Assembly: GCA_002329155.1 (NCBI GenBank)
Contig: DCXY01000015.1
Span: 5,232-69,231 of the forward strand
DNA: 64,000 nt
From: Stenotrophomonas sp. UBA2124
Lineage (GTDB): Bacteria; Pseudomonadota; Gammaproteobacteria; Xanthomonadales; Xanthomonadaceae
Direction: 5' to 3'
Within the stretch, counting starts at the first letter, position 1. Each line of letters starts with the position of its first letter. The translations under genes were made by a program, and so were the position numbers. Shown here piece by piece: positions 1-8,011 of this stretch. The notes under the pieces were generated by a model that made no database searches, had not been told where the DNA came from, and saw only the letters and a program-made list of their open reading frames with translations.

Positions 1-66
1 CGAACAGTTGTATCGCGCAGCCGCGATGTTGGCCAATCACCCCTACCATCGCGCGTGAAAAGCGCA

Positions 67-72
67 TAGAAT
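67..72 (+). promoter_or_regulatory. candidate -10 box for tRNA-Asn
   Basis: TAGAAT ends 10 nt before the first base of the tRNA and is followed by a GC-rich stretch, as is common at stringently controlled stable-RNA promoters. No convincing -35 hexamer was found at the right distance, so this is a weak call. Confidence 0.3.
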
Positions 73-82
73 GCGCGTCCCC

Positions 83-159
83 GCCCGAATAGCTCAGCCG
101 GTTAGAGCACTTGACTGTTAATCAGGGGGTCGTTGGTTCGAGTCCAACTTCGGGCGCCA
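83..159 (+). tRNA. tRNA-Asn (anticodon GTT)
   Basis: The 7-bp acceptor stem pairs GCCCGAA (83-89) with TTCGGGC (149-155). G156 is the discriminator base and CCA is encoded at 157-159. The anticodon loop CTGTTAA carries GTT at 117-119, and the T-arm contains GGTTCGAGTCC. The total of 77 nt is normal. tRNA-Asn genes are frequent integration sites, but no second copy of the 3' end was seen in the window, so no island boundary can be drawn. Confidence 0.97.
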
Positions 160-180
160 GTACAAAGCAGCACAAAAATA

Positions 181-212
181 GGCCTCGCAGCGATGCGGGG
201 CCTAAGTTTTTC
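181..212 (+). terminator. Rho-independent terminator after tRNA-Asn
   Basis: GGCCTCGCA (181-189) pairs with TGCGGGGCC (194-202) with one G-T wobble. It is followed by TAAG and a T run at 207-211. It lies 22 nt beyond the tRNA CCA. Confidence 0.75.
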
Positions 213-367
213 CAGGCTGCGCAAGGCTGCCCGCGCGCCAAAAAACCGCCAGCGCCCTGCAGCTGGTCTGGCAAGTGAGCTGGCAGCCCTTGGCAGGAGC
301 GCAAGGCGGCTCCGCTGGGCGTCCACTGCTGCAGCCGCCTGTTACCCGACCTAGGCTGCCAGCCGTC

Positions 368-562
368 CTATTGCGGGGCCAACTCCTTGAGCTTGACGTA
401 CATGAAAACACCCACCAGCAGGATCACGCCCAACTGCACGGCCTTGGCGATTCGGCGGTTGCGCTCCCGGCGAGTCATCCGTCCGCAGGCCTCGCACTCG
501 GAGTCGCGCTTCAGCTGCAGGGAGCCGCAGTGGCCACAGGCAATGGTTCGACCGCGGGGCAT
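368..562 (-). CDS. small zinc-ribbon membrane protein
   Basis: A 64-residue protein. Two CxxC knuckles (CGHC near residues 9-12 and CEAC near 23-26) form a probable zinc ribbon. A basic stretch (MTRRERNRR) follows, then one hydrophobic segment (about residues 42-57), so it is predicted to be a single-pass inner-membrane protein with a cytoplasmic zinc finger. No clear Shine-Dalgarno precedes the ATG at 562. The function is unknown. The ordered zinc ribbon plus membrane anchor makes this a more credible gene than the overlapping frames. It stands alone, opposite to its neighbours. Confidence 0.6.
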   Translation of the reverse strand: MPRGRTIACGHCGSLQLKRDSECEACGRMTRRERNRRIAKAVQLGVILLVGVFMYVKLKELAPQ

Positions 563-682
563 AGCTAATAGCCAGAGTTGGGGAACCCGGAGTAGTTTAC
601 GTCTGTCTCACAGAGCGAGACAGGCAAACGGCAATCTGCTATATCAACCCAGCTAAGGATGGGGCTGGGGGAGGCCTACGCA

Positions 683-1873
683 ATGACGAACGTACCGAAC
701 CAGAAACCGCAGCCAGGGATCGAAGACAACGGCGATTTCGTACGCGTGCGTTTTGCCGGTGGACGCTTCGACTCCCACACCATTCCGTTCGACGTACTTC
801 CTGATCTTGCGGCCTACCGCGACTTGGTGGTTGAAGTCGCGAAGCACCTATTCCGTGAGCGGAACAGCGACCGGCAGCGGGTGCCAAAAGGGTTTGAGGA
901 GTCGTTCCAACTTGGCTTGTCCCAAGTCATTCAAGGCAACAGTGCAACCGCGTTGGCGCAAAGACTGGAGACGTTGGAAGATCAGCCCGTAGATGCTGTG
1001 CAGGCTGGCTTCGGCTTCCCTCGCTATGGCGAGTTTGAGGATGCGCGTGACTTGCTCGACCGTGTGATTGCGGCCGCTAACGATGGCCACCCCCTACCCC
1101 CGGAATTCCCTCGTGAGCTGGTTGGCAAGTTCAATCGCTTTGGGCAAAGCCTCAGAGTCGGGGAGCATGCCGAACTCTCCCATGGGCAGACGGATCCGGT
1201 TCGATACGACACCGAAACGCGCAAGCGCATTGTGCTGTCCGCCAACGCAACATACGAAAACACACTCGATCAGCGATTCACGCTCACCGGTGGCGAAATT
1301 CGTGCCTACATCGTGCACTTGGCCGGCGAAGATGGAACTCGGTTCGATCTGCGAGTCGATACCGATGAAGAGTGCGAAAAGGCGATTGCTAGGCGGCGGC
1401 ACCAAGTTAGAGTTGTTGGCGTCGGATTGTTTGATCGCCAAGATCGGCTCACCAAGATTACGAAGTACAAGGAGCTCATTTACACGGATGATGAGCCACA
1501 GCAGCCGTTAGATGAGCGCCTGGGTGAGATAGTCCGCACTCCCGCTGGCTGGTACTCGGGCCAGAATCCGGCGCCGGACGCGGCGGCTATTACTAGAATG
1601 GGCGAACTGGTAGGGCTCATCACTACCGAAGCTGGCGTGGCCATGCCTTACATTTACCCGCTACCTGACGGAAGCATCACAGGTGAGTGGACGCGCGGGG
1701 ACTGGGAAATCAGCGCAACCGTTACGCTGTCGGACCTTGCCATCGAACTTCATGCGCTGAACGTAGAGACTGACGAAGAACTCGACGTCGAAATTGCACA
1801 GTTCGACGAGCATACGCTGTCAGCATTTAGTCATTTCTGGAGTGGAATGGATCCTGATACGGGGGGGCGGTAA
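683..1873 (+). CDS. hypothetical protein, first gene of a two-gene cassette
   Basis: A 396-residue protein with no signal peptide, membrane segment or catalytic motif that I recognise. It is rich in acidic residues and probably cytoplasmic. The ATG at 683 is preferred because GGGGGAGG lies 8 nt upstream; an in-frame ATG at 659 lacks a spaced ribosome site. Codon use is visibly less G+C-biased than in the flanking genes (for example many GAT, GAA, ACT and ATT codons), which suggests acquisition. Its stop overlaps the start of the next gene by one base, so the two are probably co-translated. No function is assigned. Confidence 0.75.
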   Translation: MTNVPNQKPQPGIEDNGDFVRVRFAGGRFDSHTIPFDVLPDLAAYRDLVVEVAKHLFRERNSDRQRVPKGFEESFQLGLSQVIQGNSATALAQRLETLEDQPVDAVQAGFGFPRYGEFEDARDLLDRVIAAANDGHPLPPEFPRELVGKFNRFGQSLRVGEHAELSHGQTDPVRYDTETRKRIVLSANATYENTLDQRFTLTGGEIRAYIVHLAGEDGTRFDLRVDTDEECEKAIARRRHQVRVVGVGLFDRQDRLTKITKYKELIYTDDEPQQPLDERLGEIVRTPAGWYSGQNPAPDAAAITRMGELVGLITTEAGVAMPYIYPLPDGSITGEWTRGDWEISATVTLSDLAIELHALNVETDEELDVEIAQFDEHTLSAFSHFWSGMDPDTGGR

Positions 1874-2280
1874 TGCCAGTTGCAGAAGAACACAAGCTGG
1901 GCAATCACGATGAGCTTTTGCTTCGCCAAGTCATCGAAATTTGGATACAAGAAGGCAGGCCGGCGACCCGCGCTTTTCAGCCGAACTCGAATGACGGGGG
2001 CCAACTTTCCTCAGACCGCAATAGCATGGTGACGCCACGTGAGGCATTCGAGGCTTATCTCGCGGCTGGTCGGAAATCTGGTGGTGTCTGGGCGGTGGCA
2101 GTCGGGGAGTACGAGGCTGAAGCCGTTTCGGCTTACTCTGACCCGTTGGCTGACAACACAGCCCACGCTGTGGTTGACTACTCGCCATACGCCGAGAGGG
2201 AGTGGCGAAAGATGAGCAAGAAGTTTCACGCGCATGCGGTGAGGCGTGGTCGCCTCTATCCAACCGACGAGGCCGCATAG
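1873..2280 (+). CDS. hypothetical protein, second gene of a two-gene cassette
   Basis: A 135-residue protein whose ATG shares one base with the TAA of the preceding gene (TAATG), which indicates translational coupling. The sequence is hydrophilic with no signal peptide or transmembrane segment. The C-terminal third is basic (KKFHAHAVRRGR). I do not recognise the family. The tight pairing, atypical composition and position beside a tRNA are what one sees for small accessory cassettes (antitoxin/toxin, immunity or defence pairs), but nothing in the residues proves such a role. Confidence 0.72.
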   Translation: MPVAEEHKLGNHDELLLRQVIEIWIQEGRPATRAFQPNSNDGGQLSSDRNSMVTPREAFEAYLAAGRKSGGVWAVAVGEYEAEAVSAYSDPLADNTAHAVVDYSPYAEREWRKMSKKFHAHAVRRGRLYPTDEAA

Positions 2281-2500
2281 GTGGTCGATCTGCCTGGCGG
2301 CGCCCACCGTTGAGAGGGGGAGTCGCGGACTCCACGTCTGGGAAGGCTGGCATGACCGGCTTGGCTTGGCCCTGCGCCAGCTTTATGACTGGTCAGCCCA
2401 GCCAAAGCTGAACCGCTGACTGAAGATGTGTGTCACGCTTTCCGTCGCGTTTCAGGCGGTCGGCATCAAGAGCGGCTTCTTTTGTCTGTGCTGAGGCTAA

Positions 2501-2528
2501 GCGGCGGCGGGTGATGGCCCGCCGCCGC
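2501..2528 (-). terminator. hairpin after the TonB-dependent receptor gene
   Basis: GCGGCGGCGGG (2501-2511) and CCCGCCGCCGC (2518-2528) form a perfect 11-bp stem with a 6-nt loop, 8 nt past the stop codon. There is no strong T run on the minus strand, so it may terminate weakly or only protect the 3' end. Confidence 0.5.
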
Positions 2529-2536
2529 GTGGTGCG

Positions 2537-5335
2537 TCACTTGAAGGTGTACTTGGCACCTACCGTGAAGTAGCGGCCAATAGCACCGCTGTAGTGCAGC
2601 GGGTTGTAGTTGATGGCGCCGTAGGTGGCCGGATCGAGTGGGGCGATACGGTCGAACACGTTCTGCACCGAGGCGCTCAGCTCGAACGCATCGGTCACGT
2701 TCCAGCGGCCGGACAGGTCGAAGGTGGTGAAGGAGGGAATCTTCTCCACAGGGTCGCCGTTGGCGTAGAACGACAGGTAGTCGCCGCCACGCTTGTCCTT
2801 GTTCTCCATGCTGCTGATGTAGTTGACGATGCCGCTGAGCGACCAGGCGTTGTAGTTCCAGGTCACGCCGAAGTTGGCGCGGTCCTTGGGCGTGCCGATG
2901 CAGTTGGTGACATCGCAGTTGCCATGGGTGCCGGCATAGTCGCTGGTGTCGCCGCCATCGGTGCGCTCGAACTTGCGGATATGGCTCCACTGCGCGTCCA
3001 GCCGCAGATCGCCGGCATTGCCCAGCGGAATATCCTGGCGCACGTCCAGATCCACGCCTTCCACTTCGGACTGCGCGGCGTTCACATAGGACGTGTTGAC
3101 CGCGAGGATCGAGCCCGTGCCCGGTACGCCGTTGAGCAGGTTGCTGTCGCGCAGCACGTTGCCGGCGAGGATGGCGGCGGTGGTATCACCCTGCGCGATT
3201 TCATTGCTGCGCTTGATGCGCCACGCATCCACCGTGATGGAGGTGGTCTGCGTGGGCTGCAGCACCACGCCCAGCGAGTAGCTCTTGGACTCCTCGGGCT
3301 TCAGGTCCTTGTTGGGGCGGGTGATGATGGCCACCGGCTGCAAGCCGCAGTCGGCCTGTGTCGCGCCGGGTGCCGGGGTGCCACCGGGGCAGCGTACCGG
3401 GTCGTTGGCGCGCGAGAACGCGGCCAGACCGCCGTCGCCGTTCTCGGCCGGGTTGGGCGCACGGAAGCCTTCGGCATAGGTGCCGCGCAGGGCCAGCCAG
3501 TCGGCAGGCGTCCACTTGAAACCGACCTTCGGCTTGACCGCGTCATCGCCGCTTTCGTACTTGTCGTACCGCACCGCGGCGTTTAGTTCCAGCTGCTCCA
3601 GCACCGGCGCCGACAGCTCCGCATAGGCGGCGTAGACGTTCTGCGTGCCGTTGTAGGCCGAGTAGCCCAGGCCGATGATGTCGCCCTGGTCGGTGTAGGT
3701 CTGCGGCGTGAGCGAGTTGCTGGTCTTGCGCCATTCGGTGCCCAGCGCCAGACCCAACGGGCCACCCTGCAGGTCGGCCAGCGAGCGCGAGACCTTGAAG
3801 TCGAACATGTCCAGCTCGCTCTTGGCGCGCGCGCTGATGGTGGGCGAGATGTAGTCGTACAGGCTCTGCGGATTGGCGTCCGAGCCTTGGCCGATGTTCC
3901 ACACGCCCGCGGCGCAGTTGGGGTCTTCGAGCACGCAGCGCACCGCGCTGTAACGCAGGAAGCCGTCGCGCTTGTTGATCAGGTTGGTGCTGGAGTGCAG
4001 GTAGGCGGTGTCGTAATCCCAATCGCCCCAGGTGCCTTTGACGCCGGCCAGGAAGCGGATGAACTCATTGCTGTTGTTGGTCACGCGCGGGCCGACATCG
4101 AAGGCCGAGTAGCGCACGCGTACCGGCACGCCGTACGGATTGTCCGGGTGGCCTGCGCCCAGCATCATCGCACCCGGGCCGCTGTTGGCGTTCACCGGGC
4201 CGCCGGGAAAGCCCCAGCTGCCGGAGACGTTGGACGGCGTGTTCTGGAAGCGGGTGTCCTTCTTGGAGTAGCCCATTTCCACATACGCCTCGGAGCTGTC
4301 GCCGAAGGCGAAGCTGGCACGGCTGAAGATGTTGACGTACTTCTCCTCGGGGGCCAGATCACGGAACTGGGTCTGGTCCCAGACGCAGCCGCCGCGCGGG
4401 TCCTGCGGCGTGACGCCGGAAAGCGCCGCGCAACCGGGGAGGCTGACGATGCTGCCATCGGGTGCGTACACGCTGCCGGTGGGCGAGGAGCCCTGGCCGG
4501 CCGTGCCATTGAACGCGCCACCCAGGAACTGGCTGCCGTCGATGTCATAGCCCCAGCGGCGCAGGTCGCCGGTGCCTATCCACTTGCGGTCGCGGCGGTC
4601 CCGCGTGCGGATGGCGTCGCTCTTGCCCACGTCCAGGCTGAAGAAGGCATTCCAGCCGTTCTCGGCGAGACTGCCGGTGCCGGCGGTGAGCGTGGCCTTG
4701 CGCTGGTCGCCGTCGCTGTCGCCGGACAGCCCGTAGGAGCCGCGCAGGATGACGCCGGTGAAGTCCGAGCGCAGGATGATGTTGACCACGCCGGCGATGG
4801 CATCCGAGCCATAGATGGCCGATGCGCCGTCCTTCAGCACGTCGATGCGTTCGACCGCATCGAGCGGAATGGTGCTCAGGTCGGTGAAGACTTTCTGGCC
4901 GTCGTCGGCCAGACCGTAGGTGGCCATGCGCCTGCCGTTGAGCAGCACCAGCGTGGAGCCGGCGCCCAGGCCGCGCAGCGAGATGCCCGCGCCACCGCCT
5001 GCGAAGCCGTTGCCGAAGGTCTTGGGAATGGAGCCGGAGCCGTCGGCGGTCAGCGTCTGCAGGTATTCGGCGACGTTGTTCTTGCCGGTGCGGTCGATCT
5101 CCTGGCGGGTGATGACCTGAACGGGCGAGGGGGTTTCGGTGTCGGTACGAGGGATGTTGGAGCCGGTGACCGTCACCTTGTCCAGGGTGGTGGGTTTTTC
5201 ATCCTGTGCCAGCGCCAGTGGGGCGGTGACCGCGATGACGGCGGGGACCAGCAGCAGGCGGGTGAGGTGGGAGGAAATGCTGGCGCAGAGTGCATTGGGG
5301 CGGCAGGCAGGCTGCCGATATGTCGGATGTTTCAC
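2537..5335 (-). CDS. TonB-dependent outer-membrane receptor
   Basis: A 932-residue TonB-dependent receptor. The start is taken as the GTG at 5335 because GGAGAGAG lies a few bases upstream; an in-frame ATG 14 codons earlier lacks a site. A signal peptide (about residues 1-44) is followed by the TonB-box-like TLDKVTVTGSNIPR, a plug domain (LVLLNGRRM, DAVERIDVLKDGASAIYGSDA) and a long barrel. The C-terminus ends in an aromatic-containing strand (VGAKYTFK). The substrate cannot be read from sequence; this class imports siderophores, carbohydrates or peptides. It lies directly downstream of a tonB-family gene in the same direction, so the two probably form an uptake unit. Confidence 0.93.
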   Translation of the reverse strand: MKHPTYRQPACRPNALCASISSHLTRLLLVPAVIAVTAPLALAQDEKPTTLDKVTVTGSNIPRTDTETPSPVQVITRQEIDRTGKNNVAEYLQTLTADGSGSIPKTFGNGFAGGGAGISLRGLGAGSTLVLLNGRRMATYGLADDGQKVFTDLSTIPLDAVERIDVLKDGASAIYGSDAIAGVVNIILRSDFTGVILRGSYGLSGDSDGDQRKATLTAGTGSLAENGWNAFFSLDVGKSDAIRTRDRRDRKWIGTGDLRRWGYDIDGSQFLGGAFNGTAGQGSSPTGSVYAPDGSIVSLPGCAALSGVTPQDPRGGCVWDQTQFRDLAPEEKYVNIFSRASFAFGDSSEAYVEMGYSKKDTRFQNTPSNVSGSWGFPGGPVNANSGPGAMMLGAGHPDNPYGVPVRVRYSAFDVGPRVTNNSNEFIRFLAGVKGTWGDWDYDTAYLHSSTNLINKRDGFLRYSAVRCVLEDPNCAAGVWNIGQGSDANPQSLYDYISPTISARAKSELDMFDFKVSRSLADLQGGPLGLALGTEWRKTSNSLTPQTYTDQGDIIGLGYSAYNGTQNVYAAYAELSAPVLEQLELNAAVRYDKYESGDDAVKPKVGFKWTPADWLALRGTYAEGFRAPNPAENGDGGLAAFSRANDPVRCPGGTPAPGATQADCGLQPVAIITRPNKDLKPEESKSYSLGVVLQPTQTTSITVDAWRIKRSNEIAQGDTTAAILAGNVLRDSNLLNGVPGTGSILAVNTSYVNAAQSEVEGVDLDVRQDIPLGNAGDLRLDAQWSHIRKFERTDGGDTSDYAGTHGNCDVTNCIGTPKDRANFGVTWNYNAWSLSGIVNYISSMENKDKRGGDYLSFYANGDPVEKIPSFTTFDLSGRWNVTDAFELSASVQNVFDRIAPLDPATYGAINYNPLHYSGAIGRYFTVGAKYTFK

Positions 5336-5471
5336 GGTTCTCTCTCCAGTGGAGCAGCGGCGGTGACCCGCTTGCATAAACGCGGGCCGGTTACATCGAC
5401 GGCCGCGAATCTAGATTTCCGACTGGTGAGGTATTTGTGAAAAAACGATTAATAGGCGCAGGATTCATGTT

Positions 5472-5510
5472 GGCCGCAAGGGAGCGTTCAGGCATCACTC
5501 CCTTGCGGCC
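5472..5510 (-). terminator. hairpin between tonB and the receptor gene
   Basis: GGCCGCAAGGGAG (5472-5484) pairs perfectly with CTCCCTTGCGGCC (5498-5510), a 13-bp stem starting 11 nt after the tonB-family stop codon. No T run follows on the minus strand. It may attenuate read-through into the receptor gene or stabilise the tonB transcript. Confidence 0.5.
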
Positions 5511-5520
5511 CATTCAGCGT

Positions 5521-6186
5521 TCAACCCAGTTTGAAGTCCACCGGGATGCGCCCATAGGCGCGCACCGGCCTGCCGTTGTCGGTGGCGGGCTGGAATTTCC
5601 AGCGACGCAGCACCTGGGTGCGGGCGGCGTTGTCCAGGCTGCGGTTGCCACTGCTCTGCTCGATGCTGACTTCCAATGGCGTGCCGTCTTCGCCGACCAG
5701 CACACGCAGCACCACGGTGCCCTGTGCGTTGGCCATCAGCGCATCGCGCGGGTAAGCCGGTGCCGGTGCACGCAGATAGCCCAGCTGCACGCCCTCCAGC
5801 GGTGCGGCGGGACCGATGCTTTCGATGGTGGGTGCGGGGTCGGCAACCGGTGCCACGTCCACCGGCGCGGTGATGACCGCTTCGGTGGCGAACACGGGCA
5901 TCGGTGCATCTTCCACAGGCGCCGGCAGTGCAGGCTGGCGCGGGGTTGTCGAGGTGCGGGTGACCGGTACTTCGGTGGGGATGGGCGGTGGCGGCGGGGT
6001 GACGGGTTTGGTTTCGGGCACCTGCCAGCGTGGCTCACGCACCGCGTCGCTGCGGATGGGCGCCTGTGACAGCGGGATGAGCAGCAGGGCCGCCGCCAGC
6101 GCGTGCAGGGCGATCGCGGTGCTGTAGGCCAAGACCCGGGACGGCTCGATGTGGACGGAATTGACCTGTTGTTGCGTGCGGACCAT
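5521..6186 (-). CDS. TonB-family energy transducer
   Basis: A 221-residue protein; the ATG at 6186 is preceded by GGAGGTGG. It has a short cytoplasmic N-terminus and one membrane helix (about residues 20-38). A proline/valine-rich periplasmic spacer contains a run of PPPPP. The C-terminal TonB domain has YPRDALMANAQGTVVLRVLV and the end RKWKF-like pattern (LRRWKFQPATDNGRPV). It couples the proton motive force via ExbBD to outer-membrane receptors. No exbBD genes are nearby, so it either borrows the housekeeping ExbBD or serves the adjacent receptor through unlinked partners. The length is normal for short TonB paralogues. Confidence 0.9.
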   Translation of the reverse strand: MVRTQQQVNSVHIEPSRVLAYSTAIALHALAAALLLIPLSQAPIRSDAVREPRWQVPETKPVTPPPPPIPTEVPVTRTSTTPRQPALPAPVEDAPMPVFATEAVITAPVDVAPVADPAPTIESIGPAAPLEGVQLGYLRAPAPAYPRDALMANAQGTVVLRVLVGEDGTPLEVSIEQSSGNRSLDNAARTQVLRRWKFQPATDNGRPVRAYGRIPVDFKLG

Positions 6187-6366
6187 GTGCCACCTCCATG
6201 CGTGGGTGTGTGACAGAGAACAACGCGCGATGACGCAGGCCGGGGTTGCGGTGGTTGCTGGAGTGCCGTGGTGTGGCCTGCGCAGGCTCAGTGCGCCCTG
6301 AAACGCGGCGGCCGACAAGCGGGGGCGTGGTTTCCGGTCAGCTGGCAGACAGCCAGAGGGGTGCGC

Positions 6367-6464
6367 GTAGCCCGGGTAAGCAACGCGCACCCGGGTTCCT
6401 GCACAACGTGCAGGAACAGACATCATGTGAAAAGCCCCGCGTGCGCTTTGCTTACCCGGGCTAC
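6367..6464. repeat. paired GTAG-type REP elements
   Basis: Two inverted copies of a GTAG-headed palindrome: GTAGCCCGGGTAAGC begins at 6367 and its complement GCTTACCCGGGCTAC ends at 6464. Each arm can fold on itself. A small hairpin (TTCCTGCAC/GTGCAGGAA, 6396-6414) lies between. The GTAG end and core match the two other REPs in this window (39.7 and 42.0 kb) and resemble the SMAG class of Stenotrophomonas. The element sits between the start of tonB and the end of the SIMPL-domain gene. Confidence 0.8.
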
Positions 6465-6493
6465 CGGAGCGGGCTACGAGACGCCGCCAAATG

Positions 6494-6519
6494 CAGACGG
6501 CGCCCGCAGGCGCCGTCTG
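6494..6519 (-). terminator. terminator-like hairpin after the SIMPL gene
   Basis: CAGACGGCGCC (6494-6504) and GGCGCCGTCTG (6509-6519) form an 11-bp perfect stem with a 4-nt loop. It lies 24 nt past the stop of the minus-strand gene, with only a short T stretch behind it. Confidence 0.6.
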
Positions 6520-6543
6520 TGTGCAGCGATGTACTGGTGTGGC

Positions 6544-7278
6544 TCAGCGGCCCAGCTCGAACACCACGTCCAAGTTCACCGAGACGGTGGTTTCACCCGG
6601 CGACACGGCGGTATCCATTTCGGCCTTGGCCGAGCGGCCGGCCATGGCCATCATCGGCATCGGCCGGAAGCCGCCCTGGCTGCCTTCGGAAATGCTGACG
6701 ATGCGACGCACGCGCAGGCCCAGCGACTTGGCATAGGTCTCGGCGCGGGCCTGGGCCTTCTTCAGTGCGGCCAGGCGGGCTTCGTCATAGACCGGCTCCG
6801 GCTGGTCGATCTCGAAGCTGGGGCCGTTGATCTGGTTGGCACCCTGCGCGGCCAGGCTGTCGAGCACCTTGCCCAGCTTGGTGATGTCACGCACCTTCAG
6901 GCTGACCGTGTTGCTGGCCTGGTAGCCGGTGATCTTGGGGGCCTCGTTCTCGGCGTAGCGGTACTGCGGGCTCAGGTTGATGCCGCTGGTCTGGATGTCA
7001 CGCTCGGCGATGCCAGCGGCCTTGATGGCGGACATCACCTTGTCCATCTGCACCGCGTTCTCGCGCATGGCGGTATTGCCGTCCGCGGCCTGGGTGACCA
7101 CGCCGGCCGACAGGGTGGCCACGTCCGGCACGCGCCTGGCCTCGGCCTGGGCGGAGATGTTCAGCAGGGTGGCATCGCTGGCCACGGTGGTGGGCACGGT
7201 CTGTGCGTGGGCGGTCATCGTGGCTCCCAGGGCAAGTGACAGGGACAGCAGCAGGGGGGCAAGGGCGTTACGGCGCAT
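6544..7278 (-). CDS. SIMPL domain (DUF541) periplasmic protein
   Basis: A 244-residue protein; the ATG at 7278 has AAGGAGG upstream. A cleavable signal peptide (about residues 1-26, ending AHA) is followed by a SIMPL/DUF541 domain: LNISAQAEARRVPDVATLSAGV near the start, the central YRYAENEAPKITGYQASNTV, and LAALKKAQARAETYAKSLGL. These are typical of the oligomeric periplasmic BP26/YggE proteins. YggE-type members are linked to oxidative-stress tolerance, but the molecular role is not settled. It is monocistronic, transcribed away from maf. Confidence 0.88.
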   Translation of the reverse strand: MRRNALAPLLLSLSLALGATMTAHAQTVPTTVASDATLLNISAQAEARRVPDVATLSAGVVTQAADGNTAMRENAVQMDKVMSAIKAAGIAERDIQTSGINLSPQYRYAENEAPKITGYQASNTVSLKVRDITKLGKVLDSLAAQGANQINGPSFEIDQPEPVYDEARLAALKKAQARAETYAKSLGLRVRRIVSISEGSQGGFRPMPMMAMAGRSAKAEMDTAVSPGETTVSVNLDVVFELGR

Positions 7279-7409
7279 GGTGGTCCTCCTTGGAGTGGAT
7301 GTGAAGGTGAAGCTGTGGCGATGAACGGGTGGTGAGCCGGCTTGGGGTCGGGGCCGGTTTCCCGCGCTTGCCGGACGTTCAGACAGCTGCCGCGGGTTAT
7401 CCTTCCCCA

Positions 7410-8006
7410 ATGCTTTATCTTGCCTCCCGCTCGCCCCGCCGCAGTGAACTCCTGACACGCTTGGAAGTGGCTTTCCGCACCTTGGATATCGATATCCCCG
7501 AGGTGCGTGCGGCTGGCGAAGCACCTGAAGCCTACGTGCGGCGGGTGGCGCTGGACAAGGCGCTGGCCGGGCTGGCGCGGGTTGCGGACGACCCGCAGGC
7601 CGTCGTGCTGGGCTCGGACACCGAGGTGGTGCTGGGCGACCGGGTCTATGGCAAGCCGGTCGACGCGGACGACGCGGCGGCCATGCTGGCCACGCTGGCC
7701 GGGCGTACGCACCGGGTGATCACCGCCGTGGCGCTGGCCGCCAAAGGCCGCCACGCGCTGGAGGTGGTGACCTCTGAGGTCAGCTTCGCGCCGATGAGCG
7801 CGGCACAGATACAGGCTTACGTGGCCACCGGCGAGCCGATGGGCAAGGCCGGTGGCTATGCCATCCAGGGCGGTGGCGAGCGCCATATCAGCCATCTGGC
7901 GGGCAGTTATTCGGGCGTGATGGGGCTGCCGTTGCAGCAGACCGCCGCGCTGCTGGCAGCTTTCGCCGTGGGGGCGGCAGACGATTCCATGGACAAGGGG
8001 GAGTGA
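7410..8006 (+). CDS. yhdE: Maf-family nucleotide pyrophosphatase (YhdE type)
   Basis: A 198-residue Maf protein with the N-terminal signature YLASRSPRRSELL, the catalytic-region aspartate in LGSDTEV, and the C-terminal GKAGGYAIQG and GSYSGVMGLPL blocks. These blocks characterise the YhdE branch, which hydrolyses dTTP, UTP and modified pyrimidine triphosphates in the cytoplasm. The ATG at 7410 aligns with the family start. Its neighbours rng, yhdP and tldD follow in the same order as in Escherichia coli, which strengthens the orthology. Its stop overlaps the region where the next gene starts. Confidence 0.92.
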   Translation: MLYLASRSPRRSELLTRLEVAFRTLDIDIPEVRAAGEAPEAYVRRVALDKALAGLARVADDPQAVVLGSDTEVVLGDRVYGKPVDADDAAAMLATLAGRTHRVITAVALAAKGRHALEVVTSEVSFAPMSAAQIQAYVATGEPMGKAGGYAIQGGGERHISHLAGSYSGVMGLPLQQTAALLAAFAVGAADDSMDKGE

Positions 8007-8011
8007 AGGAC

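Noticed and set aside
83..2500. Genomic island with att sites at tRNA-Asn
   Set aside because: No integrase and no second copy of the tRNA 3' end were found within the window; only composition suggests transfer.
2594..5440. Long open frames opposite the first TonB-dependent receptor gene
   Set aside because: They mirror the receptor gene's codons, are rich in A, G, V and R as expected for antisense frames of high-GC genes, and have no domain or ribosome site.
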